This document shows, piece after piece, positions 10,141 to 20,433 of a stretch of DNA of 64,000 nt. The number at the start of each line of letters is the position of its first letter. Position 1 is the first letter of the stretch. Made by a program: the position numbers and the translations under genes. The notes below the pieces were generated by a model. The model was not told the origin of the DNA and ran no database searches. It saw only the letters and a list, made by a program, of their open reading frames with translations. The DNA comes from an uncultured Erythrobacter sp. (GTDB lineage: Bacteria > Pseudomonadota > Alphaproteobacteria > Sphingomonadales > Sphingomonadaceae): the NCBI RefSeq assembly GCF_947492365.1, contig NZ_CANLMB010000001.1, positions 930,001-994,000 on the forward strand. The letters are read 5' to 3'.

Positions 10141-10758
10141 ATGAGCCAGATCCTCGTCATCGACAATTACGACAGTTTCACCTTCAACCTTGTCCACTAT
10201 CTGATGGAACTGGGCGCAGAAGTGCGGGTGGAGCGCAATGACGCGCTTACCGCTGCGCAAGCTGTGGCTAGCAATGCCCGCGGGTTCCTGATCTCGCCCG
10301 GCCCCTGCACGCCCAATGAGGCGGGTATCAGCCTTGATCTGGTCGCGGCCTGTGCGGATGCGGGCAAGCCGCTGCTTGGCGTGTGTCTGGGCCACCAGTC
10401 CATCGGCCAGCATTTCGGCGGAACCGTCACGCGCGGCGGGTTGATGCATGGTAAGACTTCGCCGGTGACGCATGACGGGACCGGCGTGTTTGCAGACCTG
10501 CCCTCGCCTTTCACCGCGACCCGCTATCACAGCCTCGAAGTCGTCGACGTGCCCTCCTCGCTCGTTGCCAATGCCCATGCCGAAACGCCGGGCGGCGATC
10601 ACGCCAGCGTCATGGGCTTCCGTCACGAGACGCTCCCCATTCACGGCGTGCAATTCCACCCCGAGAGTATCGCAACCGAACACGGCCACGCACTGCTAGC
10701 CAACTTCCTCAAAATCTGCGGCGTCGATGCGCGCTTGCCTGAAAGACTGCTTCCATGA
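10141..10758 (+). CDS. trpG: Anthranilate synthase component II (glutamine amidotransferase)
   Basis: A 205-residue class I glutamine amidotransferase that supplies ammonia to TrpE, and possibly to aminodeoxychorismate synthase as PabA. Motifs: [15 protein letters not shown] at the start, [11 protein letters not shown], the nucleophile in [11 protein letters not shown] and the His-Glu pair in [13 protein letters not shown]. The stop overlaps the trpD start by 4 bases. The only nearby partner is trpE, two genes upstream, which favours the tryptophan role. Confidence 0.96.
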   Translation: MSQILVIDNYDSFTFNLVHYLMELGAEVRVERNDALTAAQAVASNARGFLISPGPCTPNEAGISLDLVAACADAGKPLLGVCLGHQSIGQHFGGTVTRGGLMHGKTSPVTHDGTGVFADLPSPFTATRYHSLEVVDVPSSLVANAHAETPGGDHASVMGFRHETLPIHGVQFHPESIATEHGHALLANFLKICGVDARLPERLLP

Positions 10759-11747
10759 AGACCCTCCCGCTTGCCGTCCCGCATATGACCGAGACCGAGG
10801 CCGAGGAGGTGTTCGGCTGGGTGCTCGACGGCGAGGCGAGCGAGGAAGAGATCGCGCGGTTCCTGCTCGCCATGACCGAGCGCAGCGAGACGGCGGAAGA
10901 GATTGCCGGAGCTGCACGGGCCTTGCGCGCGCGGCTCATCCCCATCGAAGCCCCCGACGGCGCAGTCGATTGCTGCGGCACTGGCGGAGACGGGCACCAC
11001 ACGCTCAACGTGTCGACTGCGGTTAGCCTTGTAGTCGCCGCTTCGGGCGTGCCGGTGGCGAAGCACGGCAACCGCGCGGCTTCGTCCAAATCGGGCGCAG
11101 CGGACACTTTGGAAGCGCTCGGCCTCGACATGGAGGCCGCCGGGCGCACAGCGGAAAAGACGCTCGCCGAGATTGGCATCTGCTTTCTTTTCGCCAAGAA
11201 CCACCATCCTGCGATGGGCCGCATCCAGCCTATCCGGCTGCGGATCAAGAAGCGCACGATTTTCAACCTGATGGGGCCGCTTTCGAACCCCGCTGGGGTC
11301 AAACGCCAGCTGATCGGCATTGCCCGCCCCGGCTATGTCCCGATCTATGCCGAAGCCAAAGCGCGTCTGGGCACTGAGCGGACCTATATCGTTTCAGGCG
11401 ATGAGGGGCTGGACGAATTGAGCCTCGCGGGCGGTAACGAGCTTGCCGATGTCGAGGGCAACGAGTTCACCATGAAGCGCGTCGATGCGAATATGATCGG
11501 CCTGCCCAACTCGCCGGTGGAGGCCATTCGCGGCGATGATGCGGTGCATAATGCCAAGGCACTGAGCGCGCTGCTGGGCGGCAATCCCGGACCTTATCGC
11601 GATGCGGTGATCTTCAATGCAGCGGCGACTTTGATGGTCGCGGGCGCGGTTGAGGATTGGCAAGTCGGCGCGGATATGGCGCGCGAGGCGCTGGATAGCG
11701 GGCGAGCCAAAGATTTGCTCGCCAAATGGATCGAGCTTGCGAAATGA
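10755..11747 (+). CDS. trpD: Anthranilate phosphoribosyltransferase
   Basis: A 330-residue enzyme transferring phosphoribosyl from PRPP to anthranilate. Motifs: [16 protein letters not shown] (PRPP loop), [21 protein letters not shown] and the metal-site region DEGLDELS. Full length, with 4-base overlaps to trpG before and trpC after, so the three are translationally coupled. Confidence 0.97.
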   Translation: MKTLPLAVPHMTETEAEEVFGWVLDGEASEEEIARFLLAMTERSETAEEIAGAARALRARLIPIEAPDGAVDCCGTGGDGHHTLNVSTAVSLVVAASGVPVAKHGNRAASSKSGAADTLEALGLDMEAAGRTAEKTLAEIGICFLFAKNHHPAMGRIQPIRLRIKKRTIFNLMGPLSNPAGVKRQLIGIARPGYVPIYAEAKARLGTERTYIVSGDEGLDELSLAGGNELADVEGNEFTMKRVDANMIGLPNSPVEAIRGDDAVHNAKALSALLGGNPGPYRDAVIFNAAATLMVAGAVEDWQVGADMAREALDSGRAKDLLAKWIELAK

Positions 11748-12532
11748 ACAAGCTGGAGGAAATCTGCGCAGCCAAACGCGAGGAAGTCGCCGGGCGAAAA
11801 GCCTCTGTTTCGCTCGCCGCGCTAGAAACAACCGCGCGCAGCCAGACTAGCCCTCGCGGGTTCGAAGCGGCTTTGCGGACACGTACGCAAACCGGATTTG
11901 CGCTGATCGCCGAAGTCAAGAAGGCCAGTCCGTCCAAGGGCCTGATCCGCGCTGATTTCCACCCGGCCACCCACGCCAGAGATTACGAAGCGGGCGGCGC
12001 GGCGTGCCTCTCGGTCCTAACCGATGCGCCCTACTTCCAGGGCCATGAGGACTTTCTGATCGCTGCGCGCAGCTCGTGCGAATTGCCGGTGCTGCGCAAG
12101 GATTTCATGGTCGACCCGTGGCAGTGCACAGAAGCGCGCGCGATTGGCTCTGATGCTATCCTCGTCATTGTCGCCGCTCTTGAGAACAGCGCGATGGCGG
12201 AGATCGAGGCTGCGGCTCTGGAACACGGCATGGATGTGCTGGTCGAGGTCCATGACGAGGCCGAGATGGAGCGTGCTGCAACGCAGCTCAAAAGCCGCTT
12301 GATCGGTGTGAACAATCGCGATCTCAAGACCTTCACCACGTCGCTCGCAACAACCGAGCGCCTCGCCCCGCTAGCCCCCGAAGGCGCATTGCTGGTGGGC
12401 GAAAGCGGCATTGCGACGCATGCGGATTGCGAGCGATTGGCGAAGAGCGGCGTGCGCACCTTTCTTGTCGGTGAAAGCCTGATGCGCGCCGATGATGTCG
12501 CGGCGGCCACGCGGGCACTGCTCGAAGGCTGA
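11744..12532 (+). CDS. trpC: Indole-3-glycerol phosphate synthase
   Basis: A 262-residue TIM-barrel enzyme closing the indole ring. I chose the ATG overlapping the trpD stop (protein begins [11 protein letters not shown]); an upstream in-frame ATG would lie inside trpD. Motifs: [35 protein letters not shown] and GESGIATH. No trpF domain is fused. trpF, trpB and trpA are not in the window and must lie elsewhere. Confidence 0.97.
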   Translation: MNKLEEICAAKREEVAGRKASVSLAALETTARSQTSPRGFEAALRTRTQTGFALIAEVKKASPSKGLIRADFHPATHARDYEAGGAACLSVLTDAPYFQGHEDFLIAARSSCELPVLRKDFMVDPWQCTEARAIGSDAILVIVAALENSAMAEIEAAALEHGMDVLVEVHDEAEMERAATQLKSRLIGVNNRDLKTFTTSLATTERLAPLAPEGALLVGESGIATHADCERLAKSGVRTFLVGESLMRADDVAAATRALLEG

Positions 12533-12557
12533 ATTTAGCCTCTGTCCTACAGCGCCC

Positions 12558-12671
12558 AGTCATGGCATCACACGGGTCATGACTTGCCCAGATCACCCTT
12601 GCACGACCCCAATTTTTGAGCAGTTCCCAATGAACCGCTTTTTTGCTTCAGGACCGTGTAACATGCGGTCC
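12558..12671 (+). other. Two inverted repeats between trpC and moaC
   Basis: AGTCATG (12558-12564) can pair with CATGACT (12578-12584), and GGACCG (12651-12656) with CGGTCC (12666-12671). The first is 26 bases past trpC and lacks a following T-run, so it is a poor intrinsic terminator. The second is in the probable moaC leader, 24 bases before its ATG. Function unknown. Confidence 0.4.
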
Positions 12672-12694
12672 ATGTCTCCGCTAAGGCTCTGTAA

Positions 12695-13171
12695 ATGAAC
12701 GGACTCACTCACCTCTCCGAAAGCGGCTGTGCGCACATGGTCGATGTCGGCGGAAAAGCAGCAACCGCGCGCGTTGCCGTCGCCTCGGGCCGGATTGCTA
12801 TGTCGAGTGAAGCGCTAGCCGCGATCCGCGCAGGCGATGCTCCCAAAGGCGACGTGTTGGGCACTGCCCGCATCGCAGCCATCATGGCAGCCAAACGCAC
12901 TGGCGAGCTGATCCCGCTGTGCCACCCGCTCGGCCTCGAAGCGGTGAGCGTCGAGTTCGACTTCGAAGACAGCGCCATTCGCGCCACCGCCACAGCATCG
13001 CTCACCGGCAAGACCGGCGTTGAGATGGAGGCGATGGTGGCGGTCTCGACCGCGCTGCTGACGATCTACGACATGGCCAAGGCGATCGACAAAGCGATGG
13101 TGATCGGCGAGGTCCGCCTGATCGAGAAGCGCGGCGGCAAGTCGGGTGACTGGAAGGCTCCAGCCCCATGA
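12695..13171 (+). CDS. moaC: Cyclic pyranopterin monophosphate synthase (MoaC)
   Basis: A 158-residue enzyme of molybdenum cofactor synthesis that rearranges the MoaA product into cyclic pyranopterin phosphate. Motifs: [38 protein letters not shown] and the C-terminal [10 protein letters not shown]. The start follows AAGG by 8 bases. It is followed by moeA. The first enzyme, MoaA, is not in the window. Confidence 0.97.
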   Translation: MNGLTHLSESGCAHMVDVGGKAATARVAVASGRIAMSSEALAAIRAGDAPKGDVLGTARIAAIMAAKRTGELIPLCHPLGLEAVSVEFDFEDSAIRATATASLTGKTGVEMEAMVAVSTALLTIYDMAKAIDKAMVIGEVRLIEKRGGKSGDWKAPAP

Positions 13172-13190
13172 CCGACAGCGTGAGGACACA

Positions 13191-14378
13191 ATGAGCCTGC
13201 TACCTCTCGAAGAGGCGCAGGCACGCTTGCTCGCGCTTGTATCCAAGATGCCGGGCGAATCCGTCGCGGTTGAGGATGCTCTCGGGAGGGTGCTTTCGGG
13301 CGATCTGAAGGCTGCGCGCACTCAGCCTCCTGCCGACCTCTCGGCCATGGATGGCTATGCCATTGCCGGCGCACAGGGGTTTGCGGGGCCATGGGAGCTT
13401 GTCGGCGAAAGCCGCGCTGGCGTTCCGTTTGCTGGTTCGCTTAGCGCCGGACAGGCCACCCGCATCTCGACCGGCGCGCATATGCCTGAAGGCGCAAGCT
13501 CGGTCCTGATCCAGGAGAACGCTACTATCGCCGATGGCAAGGTGAGCAGCGATGATCCTCCCCCACCGGGCCGCCATGTGCGAAAGCGCGGCTTCGACTT
13601 CGCGCAAGGTGACACGGTGCTCCACAGCGGCACCCGCATCGGCCCTGCACAATTGGCGCTCGCGATGTCGGCAGGGCACGCCGCGCTCGAAGTTGCGCGC
13701 CGCCCGACCGTTGCGATCCTCGACAGCGGAGACGAGCTGGCCCGCGATCCCGCGCAATGTGGCTCCGACCAGATCCCTGCCAGCAACGGCGCGATGATTG
13801 CCGCGATGCTTGCGCCGCTGGTGGGTGAGACCATGCGGCTTGGACCCGTGGGAGACGATCTGGATGCGCTTGCGCAGGCGCTGGCCAAGGCAGAAGAAGC
13901 TGACATCCTCATCACCTCAGGCGGCGCGTCGGTGGGCGATCACGACCTGATCCAGCAGGCCTTGGGGGACTGGGGTGCGCAGCTCGCTTTCTGGAAGGTC
14001 GCGATCAAGCCGGGCAAGCCGTTGATGGTGGCAAAGCGGGGTTCGCAAGTTGTGCTCGGACTGCCGGGCAATCCTGTCTCAAGCTTCGTCACATGCTTTC
14101 TGTTTGGACTGCCGCTTGCGCGCGCCACGCTGGGGATGCGCGAGTGCCTTCCGCAAGCGCTCACGATGCGAGCAGGCGAGGCCCTGCCCGCAACCGGAAG
14201 CCGCCGCGAGTTCCTGCGAGGCGTTGCAGATCGCAGCGAAGTCCGCATCGCCGCATCGCAAGACTCCAGCGCCCTGCGCGCGCTTGCTGAAGCGGACTGC
14301 CTGATCGACCGGCCGGTCGGCTCGCCGGAAACAGCAGCCGGAGAGCCGGTTCAGGTCTATCCACTCCACAATGGCTGA
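13191..14378 (+). CDS. moeA: Molybdopterin molybdenumtransferase (MoeA)
   Basis: A 395-residue protein that inserts molybdate into adenylated molybdopterin. I chose the ATG at MSLLPLEEAQ because AGGA lies 5 bases upstream; a longer in-frame start would lie inside moaC. Motifs: PPADLSAMDGYAIAG, RHVRKRGFDF, SDQIPASNGAMI (nucleotide region), SGGASVGDHD and GLPGNPVSSFV. It ends about 215 bases before lexA. Confidence 0.95.
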   Translation: MSLLPLEEAQARLLALVSKMPGESVAVEDALGRVLSGDLKAARTQPPADLSAMDGYAIAGAQGFAGPWELVGESRAGVPFAGSLSAGQATRISTGAHMPEGASSVLIQENATIADGKVSSDDPPPPGRHVRKRGFDFAQGDTVLHSGTRIGPAQLALAMSAGHAALEVARRPTVAILDSGDELARDPAQCGSDQIPASNGAMIAAMLAPLVGETMRLGPVGDDLDALAQALAKAEEADILITSGGASVGDHDLIQQALGDWGAQLAFWKVAIKPGKPLMVAKRGSQVVLGLPGNPVSSFVTCFLFGLPLARATLGMRECLPQALTMRAGEALPATGSRREFLRGVADRSEVRIAASQDSSALRALAEADCLIDRPVGSPETAAGEPVQVYPLHNG

Positions 14379-14434
14379 TTTCTGCGGTTTCCGGCCTTAG
14401 AGCGGCTTGACTTGCCGAATCAAGTTGCTTACTT

Positions 14435-14449
14435 GTTCCACATTCGTTC
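14435..14449 (+). promoter_or_regulatory. LexA operator (SOS box) before lexA
   Basis: GTTC-CACATTC-GTTC, an exact match to the alphaproteobacterial LexA box GTTC-N7-GTTC. It lies about 145 bases before the lexA start. It overlaps a plausible promoter (TTGTTC at 14433-14438, TATAGG at 14454-14459, 15-base spacing), so LexA binding would block its own transcription. Confidence 0.9.
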
Positions 14450-14481
14450 ACCATATAGGTGCGCGGGCAGTGCTCTGAAAT

Positions 14482-14510
14482 GCACCGGTATCCATGCGAA
14501 TGGACGGTGC
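14482..14510 (+). promoter_or_regulatory. Perfect two-part hairpin in the lexA leader
   Basis: GCACCG (14482-14487) pairs with CGGTGC (14505-14510) and TCCAT (14491-14495) with ATGGA (14500-14504), closing a GCGA loop of the GNRA type. A 3-base bulge (14488-14490) separates the two helices. It lies about 35-55 bases after the LexA box and is not followed by a T-run, so it is a leader structure, not an obvious terminator. Confidence 0.6.
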
Positions 14511-14594
14511 CTCTGGGGGCGCGAGTAACTGGCACTGCACGATGCTTCGGTTAGGGGCGGCGTGCGTCACAGTGCGGCTTTACGGAGTTTGCCC

Positions 14595-15284
14595 ATGCTG
14601 ACGGCAAAACAGAATGAACTGCTTCGCTTTATCCAGAAACGTCTGGCTGAAACGGGTATTTCACCGAGTTTCGAAGAAATGAAAGAGGCGCTTGATCTCA
14701 AGAGCAAGTCGGGCGTTCACCGCCTGATTTCGGCGCTTGAGGAACGCGGCTTCATCCGCCGCCTTGCCAACCGCGCGCGTGCGCTCGAGGTGATCAAGAC
14801 GCCGGAGGATGCAACCCCCACCCCGCGCGCTACGCATGCTGCAAATGATGCAGCCGCGTCTGTTTCGACTACGATGCGGCAGGCTCCCGAACCTGCCAAT
14901 GACGTTATCGAAATTCCGCTTCACGGTAGGATCGCTGCTGGCGCTCCGATCGAGGCGCTTGAGGGACAAAACTCGCTTCCGGTGCCTGCGGCTCTGCTTG
15001 GGCCGGGTGAGCACTATGCGCTTGAAGTGTCGGGCGATTCGATGATCGAGGCGGGCATATTTGACGGTGACTTCGCGCTTGTGCGCCGGACTGATAGCGC
15101 CCGCGATGGCGAGATTGTCGTGGCGCTCGTCAATGGCGAGGAAGCGACGCTCAAATACCTGCACAAGGATGGTGGTAATATCCGCCTTGATCCGGCCAAT
15201 GCCGCTTATGATCCGCAGATCTATGGCGCGGCGCAGGTTCAGGTTCAGGGTAAGCTTGCAGGACTGCTTCGGCGCTATCACTGA
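14595..15284 (+). CDS. lexA: LexA repressor
   Basis: A 229-residue SOS repressor. The N-terminal winged helix starts [17 protein letters not shown] and continues [20 protein letters not shown]. The C-terminal S24 protease domain has the cleavage site Ala115-Gly116 ([10 protein letters not shown]), Ser149 (SGDSM) and Lys187 (ATLKYLH). RecA-stimulated self-cleavage lifts repression after DNA damage. I chose the ATG with GGAG 7 bases upstream over an earlier GTG. The inter-domain linker (about 70-105) is long and rich in Ala, Thr and Pro. Confidence 0.97.
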   Translation: MLTAKQNELLRFIQKRLAETGISPSFEEMKEALDLKSKSGVHRLISALEERGFIRRLANRARALEVIKTPEDATPTPRATHAANDAAASVSTTMRQAPEPANDVIEIPLHGRIAAGAPIEALEGQNSLPVPAALLGPGEHYALEVSGDSMIEAGIFDGDFALVRRTDSARDGEIVVALVNGEEATLKYLHKDGGNIRLDPANAAYDPQIYGAAQVQVQGKLAGLLRRYH

Positions 15285-15311
15285 TAGCTCTGCTGTGCGC
15301 GGGGTTGAGGG

Positions 15312-17594
15312 TTAATCCCCTCTCTCCCCGCGCCACCAGCCATGCTCGCCCTGCCCGCTCGCAACTTGGGAAATGCGGCCGTTCTCCAGATCGAGCGCAA
15401 GGCCGCCGGTTCGCTCAAGCATGCCCCTATCGGCCTTGAGCCATCGCGGTAAGCAGGAGCGCGGCAGGAAACGATCGGCGACAACGATATCGGCTTGCTC
15501 GCAAGCAGCGGCCAGTGCGCGCTCTTCGATCAATTCGCGGTTGCGGGCGAGCAGCAGCACCCAGTCCCGCCCGCCCCGCTCTATGTTGATGACACAGAAT
15601 TCAGGAGAACACCGCGCACCCTCCCACTCGGCAATCGGGATCGGATCGCTTGTGACGCTGGAAAGTTCGAGCAGATTGTCCCGCGAATAAGAGGATCGGC
15701 TGTCGCGTAAGGACAAAAGCGAACGGCTTCCATCTGGCGCATCAACAGTGATCCCGACATGCCGCCCTTCACGTCCGATCAACACGTCCGGAATGGGAGT
15801 GGAAAGCAGCATCACGGTAGCGGCGGCAGCAGGCACGAAGCCAAGCAATCGCGCCTTGCCGCTCCACAAGGCAAGCCACAGTCCGCCTATGACGAATAGC
15901 GTCACGGTCAGCCCGCTCATCTGCGGCATCAACTTGACAGCGCCCGGTTGTCCCGAAGTGAAGTGAGCAATCGAGAGGAGTAGGTCGAGCGATGCTTCGG
16001 CGAGCCACCAGAACGGCGCTCCGAGGTCAATCAGATCGAAGAACAGACCGAGCGCGATCAGCGGCATCGAGATGAAGGTCACAAGCGGGATCGCGATGAC
16101 ATTGGCAAAGGCTCCGTAGAGCCCGGCGCGGTGAAAGTGGAACAGCACAATAGGCATCAGCGCGATCTCGATCACGAGACCTGTGAGGAAAAGCATGGCA
16201 ACCCGCCGTCCCGTCCTCGCCCCCCAACTCTCCTCGCGCGGCGCGAGAAACGCGCGCACCGCTCCGCTGGTATGCAATGCTACGATTGCCAGCACCGCGG
16301 CGAAGCTCATCTGGAAGCTCGGCCCGACAACGCTTTCGGGCCATAAGGTCAGGACAAAGACCGCCGCCACCGCGACCATGCGCAGTGACAAAGCCTCGCG
16401 TCCCATCGCAAGCGCGATCAGCACCAACATCGCGGCAACGCAGCTCCGCACAGTCGGTACCTGCGCTCCGGTGAGCAAAGTGTAGCTGATCCCCGCAAGC
16501 GCGCCCACCAGCGCCGCTGCAACCGGCAATCGCACCCGCAAGGCGATAGCGGGGAACAATGCGAGCAGCTTGATTGCCAACAGATAGGCTGCAGCGATAA
16601 CTGCGCTCACATGCAGCCCGCTGATTGCCAGCAAGTGGGTGAGACCTGCATCGCGCATTGCCACGCGGTCAGTCTCCGGGATCGCCCCCCGATCGCCGCT
16701 GGCAAAGGCTGCGGCGATGGTGCCGGCCGATCCATCGACCCGGCTGCGCACATGGCTGGAGAGGCTGCGCTGCAAGGACGCGATCAGGTCTTGTCTTGAA
16801 GCCGGTTCGACCAGTTCAACCTCGCCCATCACGCTGCCGGTCGCGGCCAAGCCCTTGAACCATGCTGCGCGGGCGAAATCGTAGGAGCCAGGTAACATCG
16901 GACTAGCCGGAGGCATAAGCCGTGCGCGCAGCCGGACGACAGCTCCCTCGAGCAGCACGCTCTCACCGCTCACAGGGCTGTATTGAGTATCGATACGTGC
17001 GACCTCTTCGAGCGGGATATTGACCCGGATCTTTCGGCTTTCCCCGGTTTCGGCGTCGCGCATCGCAAGTGTTAGCCGGATGCGGTCTTGCGAGGGCTGG
17101 TCGTCGCGTTCGAGCACGTAGCCTTGGACCCGCTCGATACTCGGGCGGTCGATCGGCTCTGCTCCAACCATTTCCGAGCGTGCCCAGACCACGGCGAGGC
17201 CAGCGGCGAAGACAATCGAGCAGGCAATCATCGCTTGGCGCAGCTGGTCCCGCTCGGGCCGGTCGCGCCACGCAGCTAGCGCAAACAAGGCCAGCAACAA
17301 TGCGCCAGCAATAACACCCACCCACTGCCACGGGGTCTTGAGCGCGAACCAAGTCAAGATCCCGCTCGCAAACAGCACCGCCAACCACGGCGCACGGTCG
17401 AACCCCGCATTGCCGAGAAAGGCCTCGGCGCGGTCTGCCAAAACACCGCCCCAAACACTGGCAATGCTGGACAATTTGCGAGGGCTTTGCCACAGGCGCG
17501 CAGCGGGACCGCGATGCGCGGACGGCGCGCCCACTTTGTCGGAGCCGCCTCCATCGGGATCGCCCGCAATCGGAATGTTCGGCGCTTCAGCCAA
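15312..17594 (-). CDS. comEC: ComEC/Rec2-family DNA uptake channel protein
   Basis: A 760-residue polytopic membrane protein. The N-terminal region (about 60-280) has membrane segments and a DUF4131-like soluble part. The competence core carries the signature THLLAISGLHVSAVIAAAYLL, followed by about eight membrane segments to residue 600. The family transports single-stranded DNA across the inner membrane. The C-terminus (about 600-760) sits where many homologues have a metallo-beta-lactamase-like domain, but I see no HxHxDH motif, so any such domain has lost its metal site. It diverges from gltX across 64 bases. Confidence 0.9.
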   Translation of the reverse strand: MAEAPNIPIAGDPDGGGSDKVGAPSAHRGPAARLWQSPRKLSSIASVWGGVLADRAEAFLGNAGFDRAPWLAVLFASGILTWFALKTPWQWVGVIAGALLLALFALAAWRDRPERDQLRQAMIACSIVFAAGLAVVWARSEMVGAEPIDRPSIERVQGYVLERDDQPSQDRIRLTLAMRDAETGESRKIRVNIPLEEVARIDTQYSPVSGESVLLEGAVVRLRARLMPPASPMLPGSYDFARAAWFKGLAATGSVMGEVELVEPASRQDLIASLQRSLSSHVRSRVDGSAGTIAAAFASGDRGAIPETDRVAMRDAGLTHLLAISGLHVSAVIAAAYLLAIKLLALFPAIALRVRLPVAAALVGALAGISYTLLTGAQVPTVRSCVAAMLVLIALAMGREALSLRMVAVAAVFVLTLWPESVVGPSFQMSFAAVLAIVALHTSGAVRAFLAPREESWGARTGRRVAMLFLTGLVIEIALMPIVLFHFHRAGLYGAFANVIAIPLVTFISMPLIALGLFFDLIDLGAPFWWLAEASLDLLLSIAHFTSGQPGAVKLMPQMSGLTVTLFVIGGLWLALWSGKARLLGFVPAAAATVMLLSTPIPDVLIGREGRHVGITVDAPDGSRSLLSLRDSRSSYSRDNLLELSSVTSDPIPIAEWEGARCSPEFCVINIERGGRDWVLLLARNRELIEERALAAACEQADIVVADRFLPRSCLPRWLKADRGMLERTGGLALDLENGRISQVASGQGEHGWWRGERGD

Positions 17595-17658
17595 TGGCCA
17601 CGTCCCCCTTCGGCTTGGCTGGGCTCGGATCGCGCAAGTGAATAGGAATTAGGCGCTT

Positions 17659-19086
17659 ATGGCAAGCCCACAGGCCAATGCGGTGACAAATCAAGTCGTC
17701 ACCCGCTTCGCACCCTCGCCCACTGGCTTCCTGCATATTGGCGGGGCGCGCACGGCGCTGTTCAACTGGCTCTATGCGCGCCACCATGGCGGCAAGGCGC
17801 TCTTGCGGATCGAGGATACTGACAAGAAACGCTCGACGCAGGAGGCGATTGACGCGATCCTCGACGGTCTGGATTGGCTCGGCCTCGACTATGACGAAGC
17901 GCCAGTTTTCCAGTCGCAGCAGGCCGCGCGCCATGCCGAAATAGCGGGCAAGCTGCTCGAGGCGGGCCACGCCTATAAATGTTTCGCGACAAGCGAAGAG
18001 CTTGAGGCGATGCGCGCCGAACAGCGGGCGAACAAGCAGCCGATGCGCTATGATGGTCGCTGGCGTGATCGCGATCCTGCTGAAGCCCCCGCAGGCGCGC
18101 CTTTCACCGTCCGGCTCAAGACCCCGCAAGAGGGGCAAGCGACGATCCGTGACGAGGTTCAGGGTGAGGTTTCAGTCAAGAACGCCGAACTGGACGACTA
18201 CATTATTCTGCGCGCTGATGGCACGCCGACCTATATGCTCGCGGCAGTGGTTGATGATCACGATATGGGCGTCACCCACGTCATTCGCGGCGACGATCAC
18301 CTCAATAACGCTTTCCGCCAGCTGCCGATTTACACCGCAATGGACGCAATCGAAGGGGGTTGGCCTGCGCCAACCTATGCGCATGTCCCGCTGATCCACG
18401 GCTCAGATGGTGCAAAGCTGTCTAAGCGTCACGGAGCCTTGGGTGCAGAGACCTATCGCGACGAATATGGGATCCTGCCCGAGGCGCTGTTCAACTACCT
18501 GTTGCGGCTTGGCTGGGGGCACGGCGACCGCGAAGAGATCACGCGCGCAGAGGCAATTGAGCTGTTCGACCTCTCCGGTGTTGGCAAAAGCCCCTCACGC
18601 TTCGATCTGAAAAAGCTTGAGAATTTGAACGGGCACTATATCCGCGAGAGCGATGACGCTGTGCTTGCGCCGCTGGTTGCTGCGCGGATTGAAGGTGATT
18701 GCGACACTGATTTGCTGGCGCAAGCCATGCCGGTTCTGAAAACCCGCGCGAAGAATCTCGACGAATTGGCTGAAGGGGCGGCTTTTCTCTTCGCCAAGCG
18801 TCCGCTTTCGATGACCGAGAAGGCGGCGAAGCTGCTCGATGAAGACGGCCGGTCGCGTTTAACGGCGATTTCTGCTGCACTTGCGAAGGAAAAAAGCTGG
18901 ACAATCGGCGCTCTCGAAGCCACTACCAAATCACTTGCTGAGGAACTCGAATTGGGCCTTGGCAAATTGGCGCAGCCAATGCGCGCTGCGCTCACCGGGA
19001 CGACCACGTCACCCGGAATTTTCGATGTTCTGGTCCTTCTTGGACGGGAAGAATCCCTGGCACGGATCGACGCGCAAGCTGCGTGA
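17659..19086 (+). CDS. gltX: Glutamate-tRNA ligase
   Basis: A 475-residue class I aminoacyl-tRNA synthetase charging tRNA-Glu. It shows RFAPSPTGFLHIGGARTAL (HIGH-like) and AKLSKRHGA (KMSKS-like). Alphaproteobacteria often carry two GltX paralogues, one charging tRNA-Gln for later amidation; I cannot tell which this is. The protein starts MASPQANAVTNQV. It is followed closely by gltA. Confidence 0.96.
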   Translation: MASPQANAVTNQVVTRFAPSPTGFLHIGGARTALFNWLYARHHGGKALLRIEDTDKKRSTQEAIDAILDGLDWLGLDYDEAPVFQSQQAARHAEIAGKLLEAGHAYKCFATSEELEAMRAEQRANKQPMRYDGRWRDRDPAEAPAGAPFTVRLKTPQEGQATIRDEVQGEVSVKNAELDDYIILRADGTPTYMLAAVVDDHDMGVTHVIRGDDHLNNAFRQLPIYTAMDAIEGGWPAPTYAHVPLIHGSDGAKLSKRHGALGAETYRDEYGILPEALFNYLLRLGWGHGDREEITRAEAIELFDLSGVGKSPSRFDLKKLENLNGHYIRESDDAVLAPLVAARIEGDCDTDLLAQAMPVLKTRAKNLDELAEGAAFLFAKRPLSMTEKAAKLLDEDGRSRLTAISAALAKEKSWTIGALEATTKSLAEELELGLGKLAQPMRAALTGTTTSPGIFDVLVLLGREESLARIDAQAA

Positions 19087-19125
19087 TCGCCCTCGCCGGG
19101 AACACAATTGGTCAGGAGACACACC

Positions 19126-20412
19126 TTGGTGGACAAGCAGGCGAAACTCGAACTGGGCGGTGAAACTTACGAATTTCCCGTGCTTCAGGGCAGTACCGGC
19201 CCCGATGTGGTCGATATTCGCAAACTCTATGGCCAGACTGGCAAATTCACCTTTGATCCGGGCTATAAGTCGACGGCAAGCTGCGAAAGCGCGCTGACCT
19301 ATATTGACGGTCAGGAAGGCGTCCTGCTCCACCGCGGGTATCCGATTGGCCAACTGGCCGAAAATTCCAGCTTTATGGAGGTTTCCTACCTCCTGCTCAA
19401 CGGTGAGCTTCCCAGTGCGGGCGAGCTGGACGATTTCAACAACACGATCACTCGCCACACGATGCTGCACGATCAGCTGCGCCAGTTCTATCAGGGCTTT
19501 CGCCGCGATGCGCACCCTATGGCGATCATGTGCGGCGTCGTCGGCGCGCTCTCGGCGTTCTACCATGACAGCACCGATATTTCGGACCCCGAGCACCGCA
19601 CAATTTCCAGCCACCGCTTGATCGCGAAGATGCCAACGATTGCGGCAGCAGCTTACAAATATTCGGTCGGTCAGCCGATGATGCAGCCCGACAACTCGCT
19701 GAGCTATACAGGTAATTTCCTGCGCATGACCTTCGGTGTTCCGGCAGAGGAATACGAGGTTATTCCCGAAGTCGAGCGCGCGATGGACCGGATTTTCATC
19801 CTCCACGCCGATCACGAACAGAATGCCTCGACCTCGACCGTGCGCCTTGCAGGTTCGTCGGGCGCGAACCCGTTTGCGTGTATTGCAGCGGGCATTGCCT
19901 GCCTGTGGGGCCCAGCCCATGGCGGCGCCAACGAAGCAGCGCTCAACATGTTGCGCGAAATCGGCACGCCGGACAAGATTCCGCACTATATCGAGCGCGC
20001 AAAGGACAAGAACGATCCGTTCCGCCTGATGGGCTTTGGCCACCGCGTCTATAAGAACTACGATCCGCGTGCGACTGTCATGCAAAAGACCGTGCGCGAA
20101 GTGTTCGATGCGCTGAAGGTCAAGGATCCGGTGTTTGAAACCGCGCTCCGGCTCGAAGAGATCGCGCTCAACGATGACTATTTCCGCGAGAAGAAACTGT
20201 TCCCGAATGTGGACTTCTACTCCGGCATCATCCTGTCGGCGATCGGCTTCCCGACCACGATGTTCACTGCGCTGTTCGCCCTTGCCCGTACCGTTGGCTG
20301 GGTTGCGCAGTGGAACGAGATGATTTCCGATCCAGGTCAGGTCATCGGCCGTCCGCGCCAGCTCTACACTGGCCCGACCGAGCGTGATTACGTGCAGATT
20401 GGCGACCGGTAA
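19126..20412 (+). CDS. gltA: Citrate synthase
   Basis: A 428-residue hexameric-type citrate synthase, first step of the citric acid cycle. Catalytic elements: His in [16 protein letters not shown], His in [10 protein letters not shown] and Asp/Arg in [13 protein letters not shown]. No ATG is available. I chose TTG at 19126, 7 bases after AGGAG, giving [12 protein letters not shown] as in relatives that begin MSDKQAKL. GTG at 19129 is the alternative and would remove one residue. Confidence 0.96.
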   Translation: MVDKQAKLELGGETYEFPVLQGSTGPDVVDIRKLYGQTGKFTFDPGYKSTASCESALTYIDGQEGVLLHRGYPIGQLAENSSFMEVSYLLLNGELPSAGELDDFNNTITRHTMLHDQLRQFYQGFRRDAHPMAIMCGVVGALSAFYHDSTDISDPEHRTISSHRLIAKMPTIAAAAYKYSVGQPMMQPDNSLSYTGNFLRMTFGVPAEEYEVIPEVERAMDRIFILHADHEQNASTSTVRLAGSSGANPFACIAAGIACLWGPAHGGANEAALNMLREIGTPDKIPHYIERAKDKNDPFRLMGFGHRVYKNYDPRATVMQKTVREVFDALKVKDPVFETALRLEEIALNDDYFREKKLFPNVDFYSGIILSAIGFPTTMFTALFALARTVGWVAQWNEMISDPGQVIGRPRQLYTGPTERDYVQIGDR

Positions 20413-20413
20413 A

Positions 20414-20430
20414 ACCGCCAGTTTTGCGGT
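20414..20430. terminator. Small hairpin between convergent genes
   Basis: ACCGC (20414-20418) and GCGGT (20426-20430) flank CAGTTTT in the 21-base gap between gltA and the convergent histidine-kinase-like gene. The stem is only 5 base pairs with no clean T-run, so this is a weak candidate for a shared terminator. Confidence 0.35.
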
Positions 20431-20433
20431 AAC

